Notes under the pieces: model-generated | What the model saw: the letters and a program-made list of their open reading frames with translations, nothing else | Database searches by the model: none | Told to the model about the DNA's origin: nothing | Part shown: in pieces, positions 34,244 through 42,968 of the stretch | How the letters are laid out: every line of letters starts with the position of its first letter | Numbering within the stretch: the stretch's first letter is position 1 | NCBI GenBank assembly: GCA_017427465.1 | Contig: JAFRST010000062.1 | Coordinates: 64,703 to 128,702, forward strand | DNA length: 64,000 nt | DNA from: Clostridiales bacterium | Lineage (GTDB): Bacteria; Bacillota; Clostridia; Saccharofermentanales; Saccharofermentanaceae | Reading direction: 5' to 3' | Made by a program: the position numbers and the translations under genes

Positions 34244-35650
34244 TCATTTTCTAACAAGCGGGATTTCAAGAGCTATGAGGGATCCGCTTCTTACTATTGA
34301 AACGCTGTGATCAGATCCTCCAATATGGACCAGTCTGTCCCCGTCGGCGCCCTGATTGTCATCCTCAAGCGTAAATCCTTCAGAAATATACTTCTCTATA
34401 AGCTTATCAACCAGCTTGTCTGCAAATTCTGCATCTTCTCCATAATAGTGCAGCTGCAGCTTAACCGTTGAGTAATCGCCGCCTTCAAATACGGTAGGGC
34501 AACTGAACCCGGAGAACACCTGGATCGAGCCGAAATAGAAATCTCCCCCTTGGAATGTCCAGGAAAAACTGTTTTCAGTGGTGAAAGGCGGATTATCTTC
34601 AGGCGCGATCATGTTCTTGAAATACTCGTCCTTGGTCATGCCGACATGAACATTGGCTGTCTTCCAGATGTTTTCAACACATTCATCGACTGACATTCCA
34701 TCCATGCACATATAGAAAGAATCCTCAGTGATCTGCTGAGATGTCTCTGTTGCCTCCGACTCTGTATCTGATGTCTCTGTCCAAACCGGATCATCTGCAT
34801 AATCACGCGATGTATCCTGCTCACTGTACCTGGTTTCTTCAGGATCAACACGTCTGTTTTTCTTGCTCTTGGATACGACACCCAAAACTATTCCGATTGT
34901 TGCGCCTACAGCAACTACAGCTGCGATGCTGCCAATTAAGATCTTAGTTTTCATAATATCTGTCCCTTTCTTGATTGCTTCTGCCGAAGCTTTAATGTTT
35001 ACTCCCTTGCCGGAAGCTTCTGCTGATGCGGACAGATTAGCTAACGAAACAGGCATGGGCTTTATAGCCACCTGCTCTGATTCTTTTATGAAAAGCTTTG
35101 TCAGGAACGGTATAGCCATACCGAACAGCTTCGTATCGTTTTTTTCTTCATACTTCTCGACCTCCTTCTTGATCTTGTTTCTGGCAAAATTCAGACGGCG
35201 GCGAACTGTTCCTTCCGGAACGCCGAGTGCTTCAGCAATCTCTTTGGTGCTCATATCATCAAAGTAGAACAGGATAAGTGTTCTCCTGATATCATCAGAC
35301 AGTTTGTTGTTGATGATATCCATGACGATCTTACGGGCCTCTTCCGATTCGACGATCGAATCAGGAAGGAAATCCTCTGCGACTGCTTCGACATCGTCAA
35401 AGAACTCATCTTCCACAGTGTCTGTTTTCGATCTTGTAAGACGGTTAAGACACTTGTTGGCAGCGATCTTCTTAAGCCATGGAATAACCTTATCCTTGTC
35501 GTTTAATGTGTCATAGGATTCGATCAGGGTTACAAAGGTATCCTGTACGATGTCTTCTGCGTCAGCTTCATTCCTGAGAAGTGACATGGCAGTCCAATAC
35601 ACCGCGCGATAGGCTTCGTTGTAGATCTTTTCGAGTTCTTTGTCAGTCAT
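34244..35650 (-). CDS. Membrane-tethered ECF-type sigma factor with extracytoplasmic domain
   Basis: Encodes 468 residues. Sigma region 2 (about 10-75; NEADAEDIVQDTFV, VIPWLKKIAANKC) and region 4 (about 115-165; DMSTKEIAEALGVPEGTVRRRL) are complete. A membrane helix lies at about 236-259, then an acidic Thr/Ser-rich linker and a folded domain (about 300-468) with two Cys. An ordinary ECF sigma is only about 170-190 residues; here the sensor or inhibitor half is fused to it. GGAGG precedes the ATG. The outer domain may sense a signal and the sigma half may act while tethered or after proteolysis. Confidence 0.85.
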   Translation of the reverse strand: MTDKELEKIYNEAYRAVYWTAMSLLRNEADAEDIVQDTFVTLIESYDTLNDKDKVIPWLKKIAANKCLNRLTRSKTDTVEDEFFDDVEAVAEDFLPDSIVESEEARKIVMDIINNKLSDDIRRTLILFYFDDMSTKEIAEALGVPEGTVRRRLNFARNKIKKEVEKYEEKNDTKLFGMAIPFLTKLFIKESEQVAIKPMPVSLANLSASAEASGKGVNIKASAEAIKKGTDIMKTKILIGSIAAVVAVGATIGIVLGVVSKSKKNRRVDPEETRYSEQDTSRDYADDPVWTETSDTESEATETSQQITEDSFYMCMDGMSVDECVENIWKTANVHVGMTKDEYFKNMIAPEDNPPFTTENSFSWTFQGGDFYFGSIQVFSGFSCPTVFEGGDYSTVKLQLHYYGEDAEFADKLVDKLIEKYISEGFTLEDDNQGADGDRLVHIGGSDHSVSIVRSGSLIALEIPLVRK

Positions 35651-35774
35651 CTGACTTTGCCTCCTTTGTCCGCATCTACCCTATAGACACATAACAGATG
35701 CGGAATGTTCGCTGGTCGAGAAAAAATATTTTGAAATTTGCGAAAACGTCCCCAAAAGAATTATAACACGCGAA

Positions 35775-35808
35775 AACAAAACATCCGCCCTCAATAAGAG
35801 AGCGGATG
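35775..35808 (-). terminator. Terminator of cysteine operon
   Basis: CATCCGC (35782-35788) pairs with GCGGATG (35802-35808). On the minus strand TTTTGTTTT follows. Confidence 0.8.
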
Positions 35809-35840
35809 CTTTGGTTTTATAGGCATATGTTCTATTTGAA

Positions 35841-36773
35841 TTAATCCTGGAAAAGAGGTGTTGAAAGATATCTGTCACCTGTGTCAGGGAGTAATGCTAC
35901 GATCGTCTTGCCCTTGTTCTCGGGACGCTTTGCGAGCTCGATAGCTGCCCAGAGCGCTGCACCGGAAGAGATACCTACGAGTACGCCTTCGCTCTTGCCT
36001 AAGAGCTTGCCTGTAGCAAATGCGTCATCGTTAGTAACGGGGATGACCTCGTCATAAACGCCAGTATTGAGAACTTCAGGTACGAAGCCTGCACCGATAC
36101 CCTGGATCTTGTGCGCACCGGCAGTGCCCTTACTCAGAACGGGAGAATCAGCGGGCTCGACTGCTACGACCTTTACAGATGCCTTCTGTGACTTTAAGAA
36201 TTCACCTACACCTGTTACTGTTCCGCCTGTGCCTACGCCTGCAACGAAAATATCTACTTCGCCGTCTGTATCTTCCCAGATTTCAGGACCTGTTGTTTCT
36301 TTGTGAGCCTTAGGATTTGCAGGGTTGATGAACTGACCGGCAATGATGGAGTTAGGGATCTCAGCCTGGAGTTCCTCTGCCTTTGCGATTGCGCCCTTCA
36401 TGCCCTTAGCGCCTTCTGTGAGAATGAGCTCTGCGCCGTAAGCCTTGATGAGCTGTCTTCTCTCAACGCTCATCGTCTCAGGCATTGTGATGATGAGACG
36501 ATAACCCTTAGCTGCCGCAACGGAAGCTAATCCGATACCGGTGTTGCCGCTTGTAGGCTCGATGATTACGCTGCCTTCCTTAAGTCTGCCGGAAGCTTCT
36601 GCGTCTTCGATGATTGCCTTTGCGATACGGTCCTTAACGCTGCCTGCGGGATTGAAGTACTCGAGCTTTGCAACGAGCTTTGCTTCAAGGCCCAGTGCCT
36701 TTTCAAGATGTGTTAATTCAAGAAGCGGTGTCTTACCGATTAATTGATCTGCTGATGTATAAATCTTAGTCAT
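35841..36773 (-). CDS. cysK: Cysteine synthase (O-acetylserine sulfhydrylase)
   Basis: Encodes 310 residues, the usual length. The PLP lysine lies in [24 protein letters not shown] is the substrate loop, and [13 protein letters not shown] binds the phosphate. It makes cysteine from O-acetylserine and sulfide. GGAGGAG precedes the ATG. It lies 61 nt after the O-acetylhomoserine sulfhydrylase gene, in one operon under the Cys-rich leader. Confidence 0.95.
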   Translation of the reverse strand: MTKIYTSADQLIGKTPLLELTHLEKALGLEAKLVAKLEYFNPAGSVKDRIAKAIIEDAEASGRLKEGSVIIEPTSGNTGIGLASVAAAKGYRLIITMPETMSVERRQLIKAYGAELILTEGAKGMKGAIAKAEELQAEIPNSIIAGQFINPANPKAHKETTGPEIWEDTDGEVDIFVAGVGTGGTVTGVGEFLKSQKASVKVVAVEPADSPVLSKGTAGAHKIQGIGAGFVPEVLNTGVYDEVIPVTNDDAFATGKLLGKSEGVLVGISSGAALWAAIELAKRPENKGKTIVALLPDTGDRYLSTPLFQD

Positions 36774-36834
36774 GGTGATTCTCCTCCTGTTGCGGATACT
36801 AAATTTAATGATACTACTATTAGGTGGTTATTGT

Positions 36835-38115
36835 TCAGATAGCTGCAAAACCCTTTTCGAGGTCTGCGATGATGTCATCGATGTGCTCTGTACCGATAGA
36901 AAGACGGATCGTGTTCTGATAGATGCCTACGTCGTTGAGCTCTTCCTCGGAAAGCTGTGAGTGTGTTGTGCTTGCCGGGTGGATAACAAGGCTCTTAACG
37001 TCTGCAACGTTAGCAAGGAGCGAGAACAGTTCGAGGTGATCGATAAAGTCAAATGCTTCCTTCTTCCCGCCCTTTACGTTGAATGTGAAGATGGAGCCGC
37101 CGCCATTGGGGAAGTACTTCTGGTATACTTCGTGATCCGGATGATCAGCAAGAGCAGGATGGAAGACCTTTTCTACCTTCGGATGATTTGTGAGGTAGTC
37201 CAATACCTTCTTTGTATTCTCGATGTGACGCTCAAGTCTTAAGGACAGAGTCTCTGTGCCCTGGAGCAAAAGGAATGCTGCGAAAGGTGAGATTGATGAA
37301 CCTGTATCTCTTAAGAGGATAGCTCTGATATAAACTGCGAATGCAGCCTTGCCTGCAGCATCTGTGAACTTAACGCCGTGATAGCTGGGGTTGGGCTCGG
37401 AGATCCAGGGATACTTGCCTGAAGCTGCCCAGTCGAAGTTGCCGGAATCAACGATAACGCCGCCCAATGTTGTGCCGTGACCGCCGATGAACTTTGTAGC
37501 AGAGTGAACTACGATGTCTGCACCATACTCGATAGGTCTGATGAGGTAAGGTGTACCGAATGTGTTGTCAATAACGAGCGGGATGCCTGCCTCGTGAGCG
37601 ATCTTAGCGAGTGCTTCGATATCCGGGATGTCAGATGAAGGGTTGCCCAATGTCTCGATGTAGAGAGCCTTTGTGTTAGGTCTGATTGCAGCCTTTACTT
37701 CGTCCAGATCATGGATGTTGACGAATGTTGTCTCGATGCCATAAAGGGGAAGTGTGTGTGCAAGAAGGTTCTCGGAACCGCCGTAGATCGTCTTCTGAGC
37801 TACGATGTGCTCGCCCTTAACTGCGAGAGCTTCGATTACATATGTGATTGCGGCTGCACCGGATGCAACTGCGAGACCTGCAACGCCGCCTTCAAGAGCT
37901 GCGATTCTGTCTTCGAAAACGCCCTGTGTGGAGTTTGTAAGTCTGCCGTAGATATTGCCTGCATCAGCAAGTCCGAAACGTGCTTCTGCATGAGCTGAGT
38001 TATGGAAAACGTAAGAAGTTGTTGCGTAGATCGGCACTGCACGTGCATCGGATGCGGGATCGGGTTGTTCCTGGCCTACGTGGAGCTGAAGAGTTTCAAA
38101 TTTATAGTTAGACAT
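36835..38115 (-). CDS. metY: O-acetylhomoserine sulfhydrylase
   Basis: Encodes 426 residues of the Cys/Met PLP family. SATKFIGGHGTTLGG carries the PLP lysine; the N-terminus FETLQLHVGQEQPDPAS and the length are those of O-acetylhomoserine sulfhydrylases rather than the shorter cystathionine synthases. It produces homocysteine for methionine. Its ribosome site (AAGGAA, 11-nt spacing) is weak, and it starts 23 nt after the leader peptide stop, so translation may depend on the leader. Confidence 0.92.
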   Translation of the reverse strand: MSNYKFETLQLHVGQEQPDPASDARAVPIYATTSYVFHNSAHAEARFGLADAGNIYGRLTNSTQGVFEDRIAALEGGVAGLAVASGAAAITYVIEALAVKGEHIVAQKTIYGGSENLLAHTLPLYGIETTFVNIHDLDEVKAAIRPNTKALYIETLGNPSSDIPDIEALAKIAHEAGIPLVIDNTFGTPYLIRPIEYGADIVVHSATKFIGGHGTTLGGVIVDSGNFDWAASGKYPWISEPNPSYHGVKFTDAAGKAAFAVYIRAILLRDTGSSISPFAAFLLLQGTETLSLRLERHIENTKKVLDYLTNHPKVEKVFHPALADHPDHEVYQKYFPNGGGSIFTFNVKGGKKEAFDFIDHLELFSLLANVADVKSLVIHPASTTHSQLSEEELNDVGIYQNTIRLSIGTEHIDDIIADLEKGFAAI

Positions 38116-38138
38116 AATTGTGTTATTCCTTTCTTAAT

Positions 38139-38255
38139 TCAAATAGTTATAGTTGTGCTGACAGAACAGCGGCTGTTTGAACAAGAACAACACATTCGTC
38201 CACAACGGAAGTTACAACGGACTAATGACTGGAAATAGAACTTACGGTCGTACAT
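38139..38255 (-). CDS. Cys-rich leader peptide of the cysteine/methionine operon
   Basis: A 38-codon ORF with an AGGAGG site nine nt before its ATG. It has six Cys codons (14, 18, 22, 23, 25, 30) including a CysCys pair, far above chance. It begins 30 nt after a consensus promoter and ends 23 nt before metY. A 10-bp inverted repeat (38205-38214 / 38255-38264) pairs its own start region with codons 14-17, the first Cys codon included. Inference: ribosome stalling at Cys codons senses cysteine shortage and changes expression of metY-cysK. Confidence 0.72.
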   Translation of the reverse strand: MYDRKFYFQSLVRCNFRCGRMCCSCSNSRCSVSTTITI

Positions 38256-38291
38256 AACTTCCGTCCTCCTCTCTTCGTTTGATTTTCGCAT

Positions 38292-38320
38292 ATGATAAAC
38301 GCTAATACCTACTATGTCAA
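38292..38320 (-). promoter_or_regulatory. Promoter and possible operator of cysteine operon
   Basis: Minus-strand TTGACA (38315-38320, consensus) and TATCAT (38292-38297) are 17 bp apart. The spacer holds ATAGTAGGTATTA, which resembles half of an Rrf2/CymR-type site known from cysteine genes of Bacillota; that assignment is tentative. Confidence 0.8.
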
Positions 38321-38391
38321 TGGGTTTTAGAAAAATTTTTTTAAGCCGCAAGAACAAGGCGTTTGCACTATATATATACGCACGTGAATAT

Positions 38392-38420
38392 TTGACGCAT
38401 TACTGATAAGTGATTATCAT
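38392..38420 (+). promoter_or_regulatory. Promoter with overlapping palindrome
   Basis: TTGACG (38392-38397) and TATCAT (38415-38420) are 17 bp apart. The palindrome TGATAA-GTGA-TTATCA (38404-38419) covers the end of the spacer and the -10 box, so a repressor could bind there. It recalls Fur-type sites but the spacing differs. It drives the 38451 lipoprotein gene. Confidence 0.7.
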
Positions 38421-38450
38421 TTTCTTATATCATTTTTGGGGAGGTGCTTC

Positions 38451-39194
38451 ATGAAAAGTAAAATTGCCTGCTTATTGGCTTTAGCATTAACCGTAACATC
38501 GCTCTCTGCCTGCAACATGACATCCGGCAAAAACCCTGATGATCTCCGCGTTGACAGAGATGGCGGCGACTACAAGCATGAGTACGGCGACGAGAGCGAG
38601 ACAGCAGTCGTTACCACAACAGAAACGACTGAAGAGACGACTGAAGCAACCACAACAACAACTACTGAAGAGACGTCATCTTCAGCGACATGGGCGCAGA
38701 AAACCATCAGCAGTTTCCAAGACCTCACTGATATTTCGGCCTCTGCTTTGGGATACAACTTTGATACGGCATATTCGATAATGGAGAATGCTTTTACATC
38801 AGGATTTGTCCTCCAGAATTCTGAGTATCATGCGGCCGGTGAGGACTATTACGAAGAGACGATGTATATCTACTATTATGGCTGTGACCTCAACCTGGAC
38901 GGTTTTACTTTTGACACCATCAGCTTCGTTTGCGATGAGAATATGTACGTATATGAGATCTCATTCATCTACCGCAGTTCGAGTTCATCTGAACTTATGA
39001 ACCGCTACGATTTCTGCAGAACTGAATTTGAAAGAATGTTCGGCAGCCCCAGCAGCGAGCAGAATGACGATGATTACATCTTATATGAGGTCTTTGGTCC
39101 CTATAACGGCAATCTTTATTCCGCATATTATATGTTCTGGGGCGAGGACGATGCATATAACGCGGCGATCCTCACTTATAACCTCGACAGATGA
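38451..39194 (+). CDS. Lipoprotein with Thr-rich linker, unknown function
   Basis: Encodes 247 residues. The lipobox is SLSAC (Cys21). A Thr/Glu-rich linker (about 50-82) leads to a compact Tyr-rich and acidic domain. GGGGAGG lies before the ATG at 38451. The outer domain has the size of a small binding or sensor domain, but no family is recognised. It is a single gene with its own promoter. Confidence 0.75.
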   Translation: MKSKIACLLALALTVTSLSACNMTSGKNPDDLRVDRDGGDYKHEYGDESETAVVTTTETTEETTEATTTTTTEETSSSATWAQKTISSFQDLTDISASALGYNFDTAYSIMENAFTSGFVLQNSEYHAAGEDYYEETMYIYYYGCDLNLDGFTFDTISFVCDENMYVYEISFIYRSSSSSELMNRYDFCRTEFERMFGSPSSEQNDDDYILYEVFGPYNGNLYSAYYMFWGEDDAYNAAILTYNLDR

Positions 39195-39215
39195 TCTGAA
39201 TAATCAGGTTTTAGC

Positions 39216-39309
39216 TTTTGCCCCTGAGAGCCCAAAAAACGCCTTCCGGGGGCAAAATTTCAGAATATTTGCCCCTGAACCAAAGAAAACCGGCTCCCCG
39301 GGGGCAAAT
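39216..39309. repeat. Twin palindromic intergenic element, locus 4
   Basis: Unit A (39216-39257) is bounded by TTTTGCCCC and GGGGCAAAA; unit B (39267-39309) by ATTTGCCCC and GGGGCAAAT. The first base pair differs between units (T-A versus A-T), and both partners changed together, as expected if pairing is selected. Units are 51 bp apart and share TTGCCCCTGA and CCGGGGGCAAA. The 315-bp gap around it also holds a terminator and the upstream region of the ECF sigma gene. Confidence 0.8.
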
Positions 39310-39336
39310 TAAGATCCACATAATTGTTCATTAAAG

Positions 39337-39366
39337 CGCGGCTTTCTTCAGGAAAACCGCGTTTTT
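39337..39366 (+). terminator. Intrinsic terminator
   Basis: CGCGGCTTTC pairs with GAAAACCGCG (one bulge) and TTTTT follows. It ends the lipoprotein transcript, about 140 nt after the stop codon. Confidence 0.75.
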
Positions 39367-39509
39367 GCGGTAGAACGCGCGAAAAAACACTGGCAAGATT
39401 TGTCACAGAACAGGTTTCCGTTTTGTTATATGAGGTAGAAGGGCCGGCCAGGGGATCCCGAATCTTATAAGTTGGACGGCCTTTCAGGAACGGACAAGGA
39501 GACAGGTAA

Positions 39510-40028
39510 ATGGCTTTGCCTTCAAAACAGTACGCATTCATAGAAGCCTGTTATGAGCTCTACGAACAGAAGATGTTCCGAGTGGCGCTCGCCATATTGC
39601 GCGACGAGACTCTCGCTGAAGATGCCGTGCAGGATGCATTTTTGCAGCTGATCAGACATAAGGTCTATTTCAAAAAAGCAGACTCGGACGATTGCAAAAG
39701 GTACATCCTGGCAGTGATCAAGAACACTTCGATCAACCTCTATAACAAGCGGAAAAATGAGAACAAGATCGTAAGCTTTGCTGAAAATCTTGAGACAGTC
39801 TGTGCGGATGAAGCCGTCATTACAGATGACAATAACGATGAGGGAACAAGTTGCACTCCCCTTATGAATTCTCTTCCTGAGAAATACTATGCTGTCGTCG
39901 AATGCCTTGTCATAAGAGATTATTCGGTCAGGCAGACCGCCGACAAGCTGGGCATCACAGAGGCAAATGTCAGAAAACGGTATGAACGGGCCAAGAAGAT
40001 GATGCGCCAGGGCTTGGATCAGGTGTAA
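39510..40028 (+). CDS. ECF RNA polymerase sigma factor
   Basis: Encodes 172 residues. Region 2 has LAEDAVQDAFLQLIRHK and region 4 has YSVRQTADKLGITEANVRKRYERAKK. AGGAGA precedes the ATG. The next gene, 48 nt on, encodes a membrane protein of anti-sigma type, so the pair probably forms a signal-responsive switch. Confidence 0.88.
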   Translation: MALPSKQYAFIEACYELYEQKMFRVALAILRDETLAEDAVQDAFLQLIRHKVYFKKADSDDCKRYILAVIKNTSINLYNKRKNENKIVSFAENLETVCADEAVITDDNNDEGTSCTPLMNSLPEKYYAVVECLVIRDYSVRQTADKLGITEANVRKRYERAKKMMRQGLDQV

Positions 40029-40076
40029 GACCGGAAAGACTCACCATGAGGGAAATCTGTTAACAGGAGTTTACTT

Positions 40077-41264
40077 ATGAACAGAAAAAATAATGAACAT
40101 TTCATTCGCGACATCAGCCTCGAGGAGTTCGACCACATCACAGACGGTGTGGAGCCTCACGTTTTCTCGGACAGATATCTCGCGAGGAAGGAATCCATGA
40201 TGAAGAACAAGACAGGCGCCAGGATAAGTAAATTAGGCGTTAAGGTGGCTGCGGCAGCATGTGCCGTTGTAATAGCCACACCTTTTATAGTAAATGCCGT
40301 AACCGACGGAGAACTTTTCGCAAGGATCTGGGGCACGGAAGGAAAAAAGACAATAGAAAGCCACACGGAATTATATGTAGAACCCGGTAAGACCGATAAG
40401 GACGGCAATCCGGCCAGCTACGAGATCGTGTATCCGAAGGTAGAATATGTAGACGTTGATCCTGAGATGGCCGAAAGAGTCCTTGAGGGCAAGGTCAATA
40501 CCGAGCCGGTAATCGTAGAATTTAAAGGCTATACGTTCACTGTCAACGCCGTTGCTAACGACGGGATCGCAGCCATAGTAGACTACACGATCGAGAAGGA
40601 AGGCGGAGTCGACCTCCTTAACTACAGTCAGCTCGATAACGAAGCGAAGGGCGCTTTCACAAACGAAGAACAATCAATAAAATTCGAATTCTGCGGAGGT
40701 CATGGCAAGACATTTGTTAATCTTGAGAAATCCACAAGCGATAAACTCTACTGCACAGATTATCTTCTCAGGGATAACACCTCGGTCTGTCTGACTCTCG
40801 AGATCGCCGAATACGATGTGCCTCTTAAGGATATCTATGTGTCAGGTGTAGATCCTGACGATCACCTTCTTGATGAGAAGAGCGTTGCCATCACCTTTGC
40901 AGGAACGATCTCTAACAAGACTTTCGAGAGCACTTACGGCGAGACCATCAATATCTCTCCCGTGTCCATGAAGATCGGATATCTTACGGATGATACCTTG
41001 GGCGAAGGATATGAAGAAGGTTACTGCTATCAGGGAGATTACATCGGAAAGATCCTGATCACCTACAAGGACGGCTCAGAATACCTGGTCTACCGGGACA
41101 TCATCTTTAACGGGCTTCCCCAGGATCCCGTCGATCCGGTCGCAAGTTATTCATATATCTGCGGCGGTATTGATTATGCCGAGAGCGTAGTCTTCAACAG
41201 ACTTGTCGATACCGACGACATCGCAAGCATCACAGTCAACGACACTGTATTCACGCTGAAATAA
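40077..41264 (+). CDS. Membrane protein, probable anti-sigma factor
   Basis: Encodes 395 residues. A short cytoplasmic N-terminus (about 1-55) with DISLEEFDHITDG could bind the sigma factor. One membrane helix (about 57-75) follows and a 300-residue extracytoplasmic part, resembling the DUF4179 class often paired with ECF sigma factors. Role is inferred from order and topology. Confidence 0.78.
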   Translation: MNRKNNEHFIRDISLEEFDHITDGVEPHVFSDRYLARKESMMKNKTGARISKLGVKVAAAACAVVIATPFIVNAVTDGELFARIWGTEGKKTIESHTELYVEPGKTDKDGNPASYEIVYPKVEYVDVDPEMAERVLEGKVNTEPVIVEFKGYTFTVNAVANDGIAAIVDYTIEKEGGVDLLNYSQLDNEAKGAFTNEEQSIKFEFCGGHGKTFVNLEKSTSDKLYCTDYLLRDNTSVCLTLEIAEYDVPLKDIYVSGVDPDDHLLDEKSVAITFAGTISNKTFESTYGETINISPVSMKIGYLTDDTLGEGYEEGYCYQGDYIGKILITYKDGSEYLVYRDIIFNGLPQDPVDPVASYSYICGGIDYAESVVFNRLVDTDDIASITVNDTVFTLK

Positions 41265-41286
41265 TAAGGGAACCTAATAGGAACAG

Positions 41287-41318
41287 AAGGGGCTGTCTCA
41301 CGTGAGGCAGCCCTTTTT
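41287..41318 (+). terminator. Intrinsic terminator
   Basis: GGGGCTGTCTCA pairs with TGAGGCAGCCC with one mismatch, followed by TTTTT. It ends the sigma/anti-sigma operon. Confidence 0.85.
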
Positions 41319-41340
41319 ACTTCGTGTCAGTATTGATCCG

Positions 41341-42876
41341 TTACTTTGTCAGAGCGCTGTCGCTTCTGTATTCGATGGCCCTGGCGACGGCTTTCTCCAG
41401 ATCTTTTTTAAGGCCGGGCTCCGCTTCGGTATAGGACTGAAGATCCATCTGTATCTTGCGCCTTCCGTTTCTGTAATATTCTTTCAGATCAGGCTCGGCC
41501 GCGGCATAAAGATCCCGCTTGGCTTCGAAGATATCTAATTCGTTCGTGGTGATTTTCTGCTTGTGTTTATTTACCAGAAGCCTGTCGAGCGCGAAAATGA
41601 TCATCCGGACATAGTCAAAATACTGCTTGTCTTCTTCTGCGGCACTCTCTTTGGCTTCGGTCACCCTCTTCTGGATCTGCTTTACGCGGATCGGCGTAAT
41701 CTCATCGGCGGGATTGATATCGCTGATCTTGGTCCAGCGGCCCATGCAGAGGATCCTGCCGAGAAGCGCTTCGAAGTCTGAAGGATCCGCCATAAGCATG
41801 TGTGAGAATCTGTCTTCAGCTTCGGTGTAGAAGCCGGTGTTCATGGAACTCATGGCCTTTTCGAGAGGCATGCCGAAGAAGAGTGAGACTCCGTAGGCAA
41901 CACCGCAGGAACTGCATTCAAAGACGCGCTTTCCCTTGTCGAGAGCAAGCTGCGCGCCGCACTTTGCGCAGGTGATCTTTTTGCCGGTATCTTCATATCC
42001 GGTGAGATCAACCGATGTGGTCTGAGCTTCTGTTGGTGCGATTTCCTCGTCTGTTTCCTGCGGCTCAAATGCTTTGAGAGATGAAAACTTGCGCTTATAG
42101 TGCATCTCAAGGCCGCTTATCTTCGAATCCATGGTCCTCGCACCGGTGTTGCCGATCTCGGCCATGTTGCGGAGAGGTTCATGATCCTTGTCGTCCTTTT
42201 TAAACGACCATATAACATAAGCCGCACCTATTCCGATAACTATCAGGGACATGATGACGCCGGCAATGCGCGTACCCGGTTCGCTGCTCACTGCCGTTAA
42301 CAACAGTGAGCCGGCCAGAAAAGCACCGAAAAGAATATAATAGATTATGGCATTGCTCCTGCCCTGGCTGTATGCTTTGTATTCCATTTCGGCAACAGTG
42401 AATTTGGGCTTGTTCCTAACTGAAGTGATCTCGGCTTTTTCCTTCTCATATTTCTTCATGTCGGAGACGAGATCCGCCATATCTGAAAGTATGTCAAAGT
42501 ATCCGGCATTCGGCTGACCGGCATTGTTCTGCGCAAATTCTATCTCATTCTTCAGGGCGGTCATGTTGCATTTTCCCATAAATCCGGGATCCTGAAGATC
42601 GTTTACTGAAGATGCTTTAGCAGCGCTGAACACAAGTCCCTGCAAAGCGGTGAAATTGTGAGGACGATCGGCCAGTATCGCCTTAAACTTCGTCTGCGCG
42701 GTGGAAAATTCCTTTTGCTCCAGACAGGCCTGAGCCTGACTTATGATCTCTTCACCATGGAAATCAACGGCATTGAATCTCGTGCCGCAGAAAGGGCAGT
42801 CAAAGAATTCCTGATCGGAATCAAAGACCAGTACGCCCGCGCATTTTGAACAGGTATAACTCTTTAATACAGCCAT
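41341..42876 (-). CDS. Double zinc-ribbon membrane protein
   Basis: Encodes 511 residues with an internal duplication. Half one has a zinc ribbon (Cys9, 12, 27, 30), then a helical TPR-like part; two membrane helices follow (about 178-196 and 206-226). Half two has a second zinc ribbon (ITCAKCG, FECSSCG) and a similar helical part. Each ribbon is followed by a phrase of the kind QAQACLEQKEFSTAQTKF or TGFYTEAEDRF. Function unknown; zinc-ribbon membrane proteins of this kind may organise other proteins. Confidence 0.8.
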   Translation of the reverse strand: MAVLKSYTCSKCAGVLVFDSDQEFFDCPFCGTRFNAVDFHGEEIISQAQACLEQKEFSTAQTKFKAILADRPHNFTALQGLVFSAAKASSVNDLQDPGFMGKCNMTALKNEIEFAQNNAGQPNAGYFDILSDMADLVSDMKKYEKEKAEITSVRNKPKFTVAEMEYKAYSQGRSNAIIYYILFGAFLAGSLLLTAVSSEPGTRIAGVIMSLIVIGIGAAYVIWSFKKDDKDHEPLRNMAEIGNTGARTMDSKISGLEMHYKRKFSSLKAFEPQETDEEIAPTEAQTTSVDLTGYEDTGKKITCAKCGAQLALDKGKRVFECSSCGVAYGVSLFFGMPLEKAMSSMNTGFYTEAEDRFSHMLMADPSDFEALLGRILCMGRWTKISDINPADEITPIRVKQIQKRVTEAKESAAEEDKQYFDYVRMIIFALDRLLVNKHKQKITTNELDIFEAKRDLYAAAEPDLKEYYRNGRRKIQMDLQSYTEAEPGLKKDLEKAVARAIEYRSDSALTK

Positions 42877-42968
42877 TTTGGATATCCCCCATAAACCAAA
42901 ACCAATAACCCAAAATCATATTATCAGATTTGGAGGTGCTGCAAAAGTATAAAGGGAGCAGTTAATCC

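Noticed and set aside
37711-37998. A Cys-rich plus-strand frame opposite metY
   Set aside because: Shadow of the metY coding frame on the other strand; no ribosome site.
38404-38419. True Fur box
   Set aside because: The half-sites resemble the 7-1-7 Fur motif but are 4 bp apart instead of 3 and lack the flanking bases; kept only as a palindrome.
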